The notes under the pieces were generated by a model. It saw only the letters and a program-made list of their open reading frames with translations, was not told the DNA's origin and ran no database searches. The position numbers and the translations under genes were made by a program. Of a DNA stretch of 64,000 bases, positions 8,908 to 16,783 are shown in pieces. Each line of letters opens with the position of its first letter. Position 1 is the stretch's first letter. The stretch comes from Caldilineaceae bacterium. GTDB lineage: Bacteria; Chloroflexota; Anaerolineae; Caldilineales; Caldilineaceae. The stretch lies in NCBI GenBank assembly GCA_019637645.1, contig JAHBVH010000004.1:114760-178759 (forward strand), read 5' to 3'.

Positions 8908-8975
8908 AGCAATTCACAGCGGGACATTGGTGTGAACCATGTGCGACGTTGTTAGCCAGGATAGGAGCAGTTGCG

Positions 8976-11276
8976 ATGTATCCTTGGATAGAGCGATTTG
9001 ATCTACGCGTCAGCCTGAGCTATGGCATTCTCGCGACGGCGTGGATCCTGATCTCTGATTATGTGGTTGCCTGGTTTACCCAGGGTAATGAAGCACTCTT
9101 TATTAGCCTAAGCCAAGTCAAAGGAATCGGGTTTATCGCGATCACCGCGGTTGCGCTGTATGGCGTGCTCTCGGCCAAATTACGCAAACAGAGCCACCTC
9201 GAACAGGTTCTCCAGGAGGATATCCTTGAGCGCAAGGCCGCCGAGGCCGCGGAACGCGAACAACGTTTGTTCGCCGAAGCGATGCGCGACAGCCTCGCGG
9301 CGCTGACAACTTCCCACAACGTCAATGAGGTCTTACGCAAGCTTTTGGACTATGCCGCCACTGTCGTCACCAGCGAGGCCGGCAGCATTTTACTCTTTCA
9401 GCAAGAGATGGCCCATGTCGCCTATCTGCGCGGCTTTACGCCCGAGGCCACCACCTTTTTCCAAGGCTATCACTTTCCCATCGAATCCATGGTCTATCAA
9501 ACCGCGCGGCTCAACAAACAGCCCTATTTTGTGCCGAATACAAAAACGGCTGACCATTGGATCGCCCTCCCGGCAACCGCATGGATCCACTCATCGGTTG
9601 GTGTGCCGATTGAACTACAAGGGGAAGTGATTGGCCTCTTGATTGCCGACAGCGCAGAGCCCTATCACTTTCAGCCCAAGGATGTCGAAAAGCTACAAAC
9701 CTTTGCCCGCTATGCCAGTTTGGCACTCCAAAACGCCTATCATGTGCGCCATCTCGAAGCGAAAGTGACGGAACGCACAGCAGAATTGCAGACCGAAAAG
9801 GAACGTGTCGAAGCTATTTTGCACAATAGCTTGGATGGCATGCTGATGCTCAGCCCCGATCTCACGATTCAACAGGCCAATCCGAGCTTTGCCCGCATGG
9901 TCGCTTCTTCAAGCGCAGCAGCAGAGCCCCTTTCCCTCCTCGCCTTTATTGCAGCCGAAGAGCAGGAACATGTTGTGGCCCAAATCAATTATACGCGTCA
10001 GACACACGTCGGTAGTCAATTTGAAGTACGCCTACTGCGGAGAGATGGCGTTAGCTTAGAGACCGAGTTCAGCCTTGGCCATATCAAAGATGCCGATTGG
10101 TTGGTCTGTACCATCCGCGATATCGCCGAACGGAAACGGGCCGAGGAAGCCATACGGACCAGTGAAGAGCGCTACCGTCAATTAGTGGCGACGATGCAAG
10201 GTGGACTGAGCACCTTCAATGTTCACGAAGAATTCACCTATGTTAACGACCGTCTTTGTGAATTGCTGGGGTATACCCGCGAGGAATTCCTGGGCCACCA
10301 GCCCCACGAGTTCGTCTACACATCGGAAATCGATAAGCTGAATCAACACATCCAGCGTCGCCATCGTGCCGAGATCGGCACCTATGAAATTCTAGCCAAA
10401 CGGAAAGATGGGCAACCCATCGATCTCTTGATTGCCGACGCGCCGCTCTTCGATAAACAGGGGAATTACACTGGCAGCGTGGCTGTCACCACCGATATTA
10501 CGGCCCAGAAACAAGCCGAGGCGACCCTCCGCCAGGCCTTAGCCAAAGAAAGAGAACTTGGGAACTTAAAATCGCGCTTGGTTTCCATGGCTTCCCACGA
10601 ATTTAGGACACCGCTAGCGACGATCCTCGCCTTAACCGAAACGATCAGCACCTATCGCCAACGGATGACCGAGGAGCAGATCGAGCATCGCCTGCACAAG
10701 ATCCGCGAACAAATTAGCCATCTCGAAGGAATCATTGACGATGTGCTGCTCATGACTAGAATGCAAGCCAAGCGGAATGAATTTAATCCTACACCGGTTG
10801 ATCTAGACTCCCTCTGCCGTGAGAGCCTGAGTGAATTTGCCAACCAACCCGATGTCGCGCAACGGCTGATCTATCGAGCCGAGCCATCAACCCGATTGCT
10901 CGGGTTGGATGCGAAACTGATCCGCCGGATCATCAGTCATCTCCTCGCCAATGCCATCAAATATTCACCGCCCCCCAAACCGATTTTGTTACAACTTCGC
11001 TATAGCGCTACCGATGCCATCCTCTGTGTGCGCGATGAAGGGATTGGGATTCCCCCAGCCGATCAAGAACATCTTTTTGAACCTTTCCATCGGGCCGCGA
11101 ATGTCGGCGCCATTGCTGGCACCGGCTTGGGGCTCGTCCTGACCAAAGAAGCCGTCCTGCTCCACCACGGCATGATCAACATCGAAAGTCAGCTTGGCCT
11201 AGGCACCACCGTAATGGTCAGCCTCCCTTTCTCCTTTAGCGACGCGAGCGCCCCAGCAATTGAACCGACAATGTAA
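8976..11276 (+). CDS. membrane sensor histidine kinase, GAF-PAS-PAS (766 aa)
   Basis: Domains in order: two membrane segments (about 14-35 and 49-67), a short coiled coil (70-105), GAF (about 109-256), PAS (276-386), PAS with PAC (399-511), HisKA with phospho-acceptor H541 in SMASHEFRTPLATI, and HATPase_c with N box HLLANAIKYSPPPKP, G1 VRDEGIGIPP and G2 GTGLGLVL. It should autophosphorylate on H541 and pass phosphate to a response regulator, none of which lies beside it (orphan kinase). The short N-terminal helices leave little periplasmic sequence, so the signal is probably sensed by GAF/PAS inside the cell. ATG 8976 has AGGAG 8 nt upstream; a TTG nine codons earlier is less likely. Confidence 0.93.
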   Translation: MYPWIERFDLRVSLSYGILATAWILISDYVVAWFTQGNEALFISLSQVKGIGFIAITAVALYGVLSAKLRKQSHLEQVLQEDILERKAAEAAEREQRLFAEAMRDSLAALTTSHNVNEVLRKLLDYAATVVTSEAGSILLFQQEMAHVAYLRGFTPEATTFFQGYHFPIESMVYQTARLNKQPYFVPNTKTADHWIALPATAWIHSSVGVPIELQGEVIGLLIADSAEPYHFQPKDVEKLQTFARYASLALQNAYHVRHLEAKVTERTAELQTEKERVEAILHNSLDGMLMLSPDLTIQQANPSFARMVASSSAAAEPLSLLAFIAAEEQEHVVAQINYTRQTHVGSQFEVRLLRRDGVSLETEFSLGHIKDADWLVCTIRDIAERKRAEEAIRTSEERYRQLVATMQGGLSTFNVHEEFTYVNDRLCELLGYTREEFLGHQPHEFVYTSEIDKLNQHIQRRHRAEIGTYEILAKRKDGQPIDLLIADAPLFDKQGNYTGSVAVTTDITAQKQAEATLRQALAKERELGNLKSRLVSMASHEFRTPLATILALTETISTYRQRMTEEQIEHRLHKIREQISHLEGIIDDVLLMTRMQAKRNEFNPTPVDLDSLCRESLSEFANQPDVAQRLIYRAEPSTRLLGLDAKLIRRIISHLLANAIKYSPPPKPILLQLRYSATDAILCVRDEGIGIPPADQEHLFEPFHRAANVGAIAGTGLGLVLTKEAVLLHHGMINIESQLGLGTTVMVSLPFSFSDASAPAIEPTM

Positions 11277-11295
11277 TACGAGTTAGGCCAGCCCT

Positions 11296-11385
11296 TGTCA
11301 TCTATAGTTGGCTCTGTGGTTCCCACAACCGCCAACGCCAGATCCTTGTCATCTAGTTGGCTCTGTGGTTCCCACAACCGCCAAC
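11296..11385 (+). repeat. tandem pair of family B hairpins
   Basis: Two copies of CTTGTCATCTA..GTTGGCTCTGTGG..CCACAACCGCCAAC, with cores at 11307-11336 and 11356-11385 and a 49-nt period. Outside the hairpin the units also share CAGATCCTTGTCA. A family A half-element (CTTGTCAGATTTTGCAAACCTGACAGCTC) follows at about 11394. Confidence 0.8.
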
Positions 11386-11489
11386 ACCAGATCCTTGTCA
11401 GATTTTGCAAACCTGACAGCTCTTTAGCCACCCAACCACCCGCGTATGTCCTCACTACGTTTTATTGGCCCCTGCATCAGCCCAAGCTG

Positions 11490-11498
11490 TGCTATAAT
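11490..11498 (+). promoter_or_regulatory. extended -10 promoter for aacS
   Basis: TGCTATAAT is a perfect extended -10 element ending 42 nt before the aacS start codon. No good -35 is present at the right distance, which extended -10 promoters tolerate. Confidence 0.5.
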
Positions 11499-11540
11499 AA
11501 GGGCGCTTATCCAGGAGTCGATCAGCAAAGGCAATGACGC

Positions 11541-13541
11541 ATGACAGTCGAGATTGAGGAAGGCGACCTGCTTTGGGAGCCAACGGCGACCACGCTGGCC
11601 GCGGCGAATCTAACGCACTACCTTCATTGGCTACACGAATCAAACGGATGCACATTTTCCACCTACCAAGAACTCTGGCACTGGTCGGTCACTGAGATTG
11701 AAGCCTTCTGGCACAGCCTCTGGGACTATTTTGACATTCAGGCAGGAACGCCCCCCACCACGGTATTGGCCCAACGCAGCATGCCTGGCGCACAATGGTT
11801 TCCAGGCACAGCATTGAACTATGCCGAAAATCTCTTCCGTCACCGCCATTCCACGCAGCCAGCGCTCTTCTACCAGCCCGAAACCGGCCCACTCACCACA
11901 GTCAGTTGGCCGAGCCTCTATCAACAGACCGCGCGCCTGGCCGAAACCCTACGCACATTGGGTGTTCAACCGGGCGACCGTGTGGTTGGCTATCTCCCCA
12001 ACATTCCCGAGACCATCATCGCTTTTTTGGCAACCGCCAGCATAGGCGCGATCTGGTCGAGCTGTCCGCCAGATTTTGGCGAGCGGAGCGTGCTCGACCG
12101 CTTTAGCCAAATTGAGCCCAAGCTGCTCATCGCGGCCGATGGCTATCAGTGGAATGGACAAGCGTTTGATCGCACCGCGACGATTGCCAAGTTGCAAGCA
12201 CAACTGCCCACGCTAGCAAAGACGATCCTCATTCCTCAGCGCCCGGACGGCGCAGCAACACAACTTGCCAATACCATCCTGTGGGACGACGCCCTCGCAG
12301 CCAGCAACGCCACCGAGCTACGCTATACCAATGTGCCTTTTGATCATCCGCTCTGGGTGCTCTATTCCTCCGGAACAACGGGCCTGCCCAAACCGATTGT
12401 GCAAGGGCATGGCGGGATTCTGCTCGAACATCACAAGGCGATTCATTTACACCTGGATCTCAAGCCAACGGATCGCTTTTTCTGGTACACCAGCACGGGC
12501 TGGATGATGTGGAATTTTCTGGTGGGCGGCCTTCTCAATGGCACGCCCATTGTTCTCTACAACGGCAATCCGGCCTATCCCGATTTCAACCGCCTTTGGC
12601 AGTTGGCCGAGCAGACTGGTATGACCTACTTTGGCACGAGTGCTGCTTTTATTCTGGCCTGCATGAAAGCGGATATTCACCCCGGTCGCGATTTTGATCT
12701 CCAGCGGCTGCGCGCCTTGGGCTCGACGGGCTCCCCCTTGCCCGTCAGCGGCTTCCAGTGGGTCTATCATCAGGTCAGCCCCACGCTCGCGCTAGAATCA
12801 CTCAGTGGCGGCACGGATCTTTGCACTGCCTTTATTGGTGGCACCCGGCTACAACCCATCTATGCAGGCGAGCTGCAAAGCCCCATGCTCGGCGCAAAGA
12901 TTCAAGCCCTTGGAGAGGACGGTACACCGGTCATCAACGCCGTGGGCGAATTGGTCATCAGCGAACCCATGCCCTCTATGCCCCTCTATTTTTGGAATGA
13001 TCCCGGCATGGCCCGCTATCGCGAAAGCTATTTCGAGCTTTTCCCTGGCGTCTGGCGTCATGGCGATTGGCTCAAAATTAACGAGCGCAATGGCTGTGTG
13101 ATCTATGGGCGTTCGGATTCTACCATCAACCGCCAAGGGGTGCGTATGGGCACCAGCGAGATCTATCAAGCCGTCGAACGCATTCCCGAAGTGTCGGACA
13201 GCTTGATCATCGATCTAGAATTGCTCGGTCGCGACTCATATATGCCCCTTTTTGTGGTTCTCCAGGCGGGCGCAACGCTCACCGATGAACTCAAGGCGCG
13301 TATCAATGCCAAAATCCGCCAAGAGATTTCACCCCGCCATGTACCCAACGCCATCTTTGCCATTGCCGAAGTCCCCTATACCCTCAGCGGCAAAAAAATG
13401 GAAGTACCCGTGCGCCGTATTCTGCTTGGGCATCCGGTAGAAAAGGCCGCCAATGTGGGTGCTATGCGCAATCCCCATACGCTTGACTACTTTATTCAAT
13501 TGGCTCAACAGCTCAACCACCCGGCAAAGCCTGACAGGTGA
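11541..13541 (+). CDS. aacS: acetoacetate-CoA ligase (666 aa)
   Basis: ATP-dependent activation of acetoacetate to acetoacetyl-CoA through an acyl-adenylate, cytosolic. The adenylate-forming signature SSGTTGLPKPIVQGHGG begins at residue 276; GVWRHGDWLKI gives the ATP-ribose Asp and YTLSGKKMEVPV the C-domain catalytic lysine (K618). MPGAQWFPGTALNYAENLF (81-99) and STGWMMWNFLVGGLL are hallmarks of acetoacetyl-CoA synthetases rather than acetyl-CoA synthetases. Length matches the family (about 650-660). ATG 11541 has AAAGG 9 nt upstream and a nearby extended -10 promoter. It leads a group with an FAH-family protein and an SDR, which suggests ketone-body or branched oxo-acid use. Confidence 0.93.
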   Translation: MTVEIEEGDLLWEPTATTLAAANLTHYLHWLHESNGCTFSTYQELWHWSVTEIEAFWHSLWDYFDIQAGTPPTTVLAQRSMPGAQWFPGTALNYAENLFRHRHSTQPALFYQPETGPLTTVSWPSLYQQTARLAETLRTLGVQPGDRVVGYLPNIPETIIAFLATASIGAIWSSCPPDFGERSVLDRFSQIEPKLLIAADGYQWNGQAFDRTATIAKLQAQLPTLAKTILIPQRPDGAATQLANTILWDDALAASNATELRYTNVPFDHPLWVLYSSGTTGLPKPIVQGHGGILLEHHKAIHLHLDLKPTDRFFWYTSTGWMMWNFLVGGLLNGTPIVLYNGNPAYPDFNRLWQLAEQTGMTYFGTSAAFILACMKADIHPGRDFDLQRLRALGSTGSPLPVSGFQWVYHQVSPTLALESLSGGTDLCTAFIGGTRLQPIYAGELQSPMLGAKIQALGEDGTPVINAVGELVISEPMPSMPLYFWNDPGMARYRESYFELFPGVWRHGDWLKINERNGCVIYGRSDSTINRQGVRMGTSEIYQAVERIPEVSDSLIIDLELLGRDSYMPLFVVLQAGATLTDELKARINAKIRQEISPRHVPNAIFAIAEVPYTLSGKKMEVPVRRILLGHPVEKAANVGAMRNPHTLDYFIQLAQQLNHPAKPDR

Positions 13542-13638
13542 CGCTCTCAGCGCTTAGCTGACAAACCAACCTTAATACGTATCTGTGCTTCCTGATTATC
13601 GGCTTGATCTTGATCAGCTAGAAAGTACGAAACAACGC

Positions 13639-14529
13639 ATGAAACTGATTACCTATCAACTCCAAGGTGAAACCAAAATCGGTGCGCTTAGCGGCAGCAG
13701 TGTGATCGACCTGGCGCGGGCCTATGCCACGCTCAGCCATAGCGATTCCTTCCCTACCGACATGCTAACACTACTCCGGGAAGGCGAAGCCGGGCTCACC
13801 AAGGCAAAATTGGCCTTAGCCCAAGGGGAAGAGTCCGCGGCCTATAGCGTACCCGTCGCGACGGTGACCTTTCTACCCCCTGTGGTTCGCCCGGGCAAGG
13901 TCATAGCCCTTGGCCGCAACTATGCCGAGCACGCCAAAGAAGGGGGCGCGGAAGTCCCCGAACACCCGATGTGGTTCCATAAGACCCATACCTCCCTCAA
14001 CGGCCACTTGCAGCCGATCATCATCCCGCCCGGCACGAGCAAAGTCGATTACGAAGGAGAACTGGCCGTCATCATCGGCAAGACGTGTAAGTTTGTAACG
14101 GTGGAAGAGGCGCTCGACTATGTGGCTGGCTATGCGGTGGCGAATGATGTGAGCGCGCGCGACTGGCAGCGGCGCACCACCCAATTTGCCGCGGGAAAAA
14201 TGGTGGATACCTTTGGTCCGCTAGGCCCGGCCTTGGTCACCAAGGATGAGATCCCGGATGTCCAAAACTTGCAAATTCATACCCACCTCAACGGCCAACT
14301 GATGCAGGATGGCAACACGCGCGACATGATCTTCAGCGTGGCTTATAGCATTGCGGATCTCTCCCGCATTTGTACGCTGGAAGTTGGCGATGTGATTATG
14401 ACGGGTACCCCCGAAGGCGTTGGCTTTGCCCGCAAGCCACCCGTCTTTATGCAGGAAGGCGATGTCATTTCGATCGCGATCGAAGGGCTAGGTACCTTGA
14501 CCAATCCATTGAAAAATTATGTAGGCTAA
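13639..14529 (+). CDS. fumarylacetoacetate hydrolase (FAH) family protein (296 aa)
   Basis: A cytosolic metal-dependent C-C hydrolase, decarboxylase or oxo-acid lyase of the FAA_hydrolase fold. GRNYAEHAKEGG, the metal ligands in VDYEGELAVIIG and NDVSARDWQRR, and TGTPEGVGFARKPP are all in place. The small N-terminal domain (MKLITYQLQGETKIGAL) marks the UGL/YcgM-like branch. Members act on acylpyruvates, 5-oxopent-3-ene-dioates or 2-keto-3-deoxy sugar acids (for example 2,4-diketo-3-deoxy-L-fuconate or L-rhamnonate hydrolase). The third fits the SDR 17 nt downstream and the AKR and rhamnose genes elsewhere, but this is inference. The open frame begins at 13585; ATG 13639 matches the family start. 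Confidence 0.88.
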   Translation: MKLITYQLQGETKIGALSGSSVIDLARAYATLSHSDSFPTDMLTLLREGEAGLTKAKLALAQGEESAAYSVPVATVTFLPPVVRPGKVIALGRNYAEHAKEGGAEVPEHPMWFHKTHTSLNGHLQPIIIPPGTSKVDYEGELAVIIGKTCKFVTVEEALDYVAGYAVANDVSARDWQRRTTQFAAGKMVDTFGPLGPALVTKDEIPDVQNLQIHTHLNGQLMQDGNTRDMIFSVAYSIADLSRICTLEVGDVIMTGTPEGVGFARKPPVFMQEGDVISIAIEGLGTLTNPLKNYVG

Positions 14530-14546
14530 CCCAAAGCACAAAGACC

Positions 14547-15326
14547 ATGACTGATCGCTTGCAAAATAAGATCGCCTTAATCACCGGAGCCGCTTCGGGC
14601 ATTGGCCGCGCGACCGTTGTCCGTTTCTTGGCCGAAGGCGCACAGGTGGTCGCAACGGATACCAACACCAACGCGCTGGCCGAGCTAGCCGCCACAGTCG
14701 CGGCCACGGGGCATCGACTGACCACCCTGCCCTGTGATGTCACACAGCTAGCAGAGACCCAACAGGTTGTAGCCGCGACGGTAGAACGTTTTGGCCGGTT
14801 GGATATTCTGGTCAATTCCGCGGGCATTACGCCGCGCACGGTCGATCCTGCGGCTGATATTGCCGCGCGCTGGGATGCGGTCTTGGCGGTCAATGCCCGC
14901 GGCACCATGCTCATGTGTCATGCCGCGGTGGCCGCCATGCGCCAAACAGGCGGCGGCGCGATTGTCAATCTCGCTTCGATCATGGGGTTGGTGGGCTACC
15001 CCACCGCACTCCCCTTCTCGGACGGCTTTAGTGCCTATCCACAGAGCAAGGGAGCCGTCGTCCAACTGACGCGCGATCTCGGGGTGCGGGTTGCCCGGGA
15101 AGGGATTCGGGTGAACGCGGTCTGTCCTGGCTTTGTCTACACCGCGCTCACCGCCAATGTGACGGACAATGCGCCGGTGCATGAGACCATGCAACAGCTC
15201 CACCCCATGGGACGCTTGGGCCAGCCCGAGGAGATCGCGAATGTGATTCTCTTTTTGGCATCCGACGAAGCCTCCTTTGTCACCGCCACCGCCTGGCCGG
15301 TAGACGGTGGCTACACCGCGCAGTAA
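14547..15326 (+). CDS. SDR family oxidoreductase (259 aa)
   Basis: A classical short-chain dehydrogenase: TGAASGIG (13-20) nucleotide-binding loop, NSAG, the serine in NLASIMGLVG, YxxxK as YPQSKG and PxxxxT-like CPGFVYTALT. D39 after the second strand (VVATDTNTN) favours NAD(H). It probably oxidises a sugar or sugar acid alcohol (for example L-fuconate/L-rhamnonate dehydrogenase-like) given the preceding FAH hydrolase, but the substrate cannot be fixed. Only 17 nt separate it from the FAH gene, so the two are co-transcribed, perhaps with aacS. An A-type hairpin just downstream likely ends the transcript. Confidence 0.9.
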   Translation: MTDRLQNKIALITGAASGIGRATVVRFLAEGAQVVATDTNTNALAELAATVAATGHRLTTLPCDVTQLAETQQVVAATVERFGRLDILVNSAGITPRTVDPAADIAARWDAVLAVNARGTMLMCHAAVAAMRQTGGGAIVNLASIMGLVGYPTALPFSDGFSAYPQSKGAVVQLTRDLGVRVAREGIRVNAVCPGFVYTALTANVTDNAPVHETMQQLHPMGRLGQPEEIANVILFLASDEASFVTATAWPVDGGYTAQ

Positions 15327-15355
15327 ACCTGCCAAGAACACTTTGAGACTCATCC

Positions 15356-15389
15356 ACACCTGACCGATTTTTGAAAACCGGTCAGGTGT
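15356..15389 (+). terminator. hairpin after the SDR gene (family A core)
   Basis: ACACCTGACCG (15356-15366) and CGGTCAGGTGT (15379-15389) form an 11-bp stem around a 12-nt loop. It lies between convergent genes and has no long T-run, so it may act in both directions. Confidence 0.5.
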
Positions 15390-15435
15390 ATAGCCTTACG
15401 TTGTGATGCGTGATTTAGCTTTTCCGCATCACAGC

Positions 15436-16767
15436 TTACAGCGCTGGGGTGTCCCCTGGCCCAGCCGGGAGATAGAGGCGCTGGCTAGCGGCATCATATT
15501 CGAAGAGTTCGGCATAGCGCCCCCAATCCACCACGGTTTCAAACTGGCGGAGAGCCTGCTCGGTTGGATACAGCTCATCGAGAATATCCAAAAAGAAATC
15601 CGCTCTCATGCTATGATCGGATTTTTCCTGAAGCGTCTGATAGATGGTCCGCGCAAAAGGAACATGGGCCATGACCTGTTGGCGAAAAATATCCTTCGCG
15701 GTGAGGATATCGGCCAGGGCAAATTGGCGGCCAATCGGGGTGACGGTCACATCACCTTTGGCAACAGTGGCAAAGCCCAACAAGGCCGCAGCATCGACAA
15801 TTGTCAACAAGTCATCCACATCTAGCCGTAGCCGTTCGGCCAACACCGGCAGATCCCCCCGGTTTCCCTGATCCACTAACAGCTCCAACAACCCACTCAT
15901 GCCACCAACCCGCGCATGGGGCAAGGGTGGAAAGCGCACGGCATTCTCCCCGACCGGTGGCGCGCCCACCACATCCAACGCTGGGTTGGTCATCACATGA
16001 TACACATAATCGACCAACGCCTTAAAGTCGCTGTCCTGGCGGTTGCGCGGCCGGCTTAACTCGACCTTGAGTTCACCCCGAATGCGCCCAGGATTCGCGC
16101 TCATGATAATCAGGCGGTCCGCCAAGAAGACCGCTTCCTCAATGTTGTGGGTGACGATCAAGATACTTTCCGCGGGAAACAATTGCTGCTCCCATAGATC
16201 GGCAATCTCACCGCGCAGATTTTCCGCAGTCAGCACATCAAGACCACTAAAGGGCTCGTCCATAAAGAGCACATTAGGATGAATCACCAACGCCCGCGCA
16301 AAGCCCACCCGTTGCTGCATCCCCCCAGAAAGCTCTTTGGGATAGGCATTTTCAAAGCCATCTAAGCCAACCAGGTCAATGGCCTTGAGCGCTTCTGGCA
16401 CACGCGCAGCTTTGGGCACGCCGCGTGCCTTTAGGCCCAGCTCAACATTTTCCAAGACCGTTTCCCAAGGCAGGAGCGCAAAATTTTGAAAGACCATCGC
16501 CACATCGAGATTATGGCCTTGCAGCTTCTGGCCTTGGTTGCGAATTTCGCCGCCATCGGGCTGGATCAGCCCGGCCATAATCCGCAACAGCGTCGTTTTG
16601 CCGCTCCCGCTCCGGCCCAGCAGCGCCACAATCTCGCCTCGATGCACCGCCAGATCAACGTCTTGTAAGACCGTAAACGTGCCTGCACCCTCGGGCAGGG
16701 GAAATTGTTTATGGATATGCGTCGCCTGAATCAACGCTGCGTGGGGTGTTGTCATCCTGGATGTCAT
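15436..16767 (-). CDS. ABC transporter ATPase, NitT/TauT type with C-terminal AAA-associated domain (443 aa)
   Basis: ATP-binding subunit of an inner-membrane importer for an oxyanion or small organic anion (nitrate, sulfonate, taurine or similar). Walker A is GRSGSGKTT (51-59), the signature LSGGMQQR and Walker B VLFMDEPFSGLD follow. After the ABC domain (about 1-265) comes a 150-residue helical extension (AAA_assoc_C type; FALADILTAKDIFRQQV, SDHSMRADFFLDILDELYP), which is known in a subset of these ATPases. AGGAGG lies 7 nt before ATG 16767, so that start is preferred over two nearby ATGs. It overlaps or abuts the permease gene and is translated with it. No substrate-binding protein is encoded nearby. 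Confidence 0.92.
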   Translation of the reverse strand: MTSRMTTPHAALIQATHIHKQFPLPEGAGTFTVLQDVDLAVHRGEIVALLGRSGSGKTTLLRIMAGLIQPDGGEIRNQGQKLQGHNLDVAMVFQNFALLPWETVLENVELGLKARGVPKAARVPEALKAIDLVGLDGFENAYPKELSGGMQQRVGFARALVIHPNVLFMDEPFSGLDVLTAENLRGEIADLWEQQLFPAESILIVTHNIEEAVFLADRLIIMSANPGRIRGELKVELSRPRNRQDSDFKALVDYVYHVMTNPALDVVGAPPVGENAVRFPPLPHARVGGMSGLLELLVDQGNRGDLPVLAERLRLDVDDLLTIVDAAALLGFATVAKGDVTVTPIGRQFALADILTAKDIFRQQVMAHVPFARTIYQTLQEKSDHSMRADFFLDILDELYPTEQALRQFETVVDWGRYAELFEYDAASQRLYLPAGPGDTPAL

Positions 16768-16783
16768 GGTCATACCTCCTCTT

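Noticed and set aside
11189..11455. 88-codon minus-strand frame over the family B tandem repeats
   Set aside because: Most of it is translated repeat sequence (duplicated WEPQSQL/VGTTEPT pattern) and it overlaps the kinase C-terminus.
15403..15825. 140-codon plus-strand frame after the SDR gene
   Set aside because: Antisense to the ABC ATPase C-terminal domain; no family match or Shine-Dalgarno.
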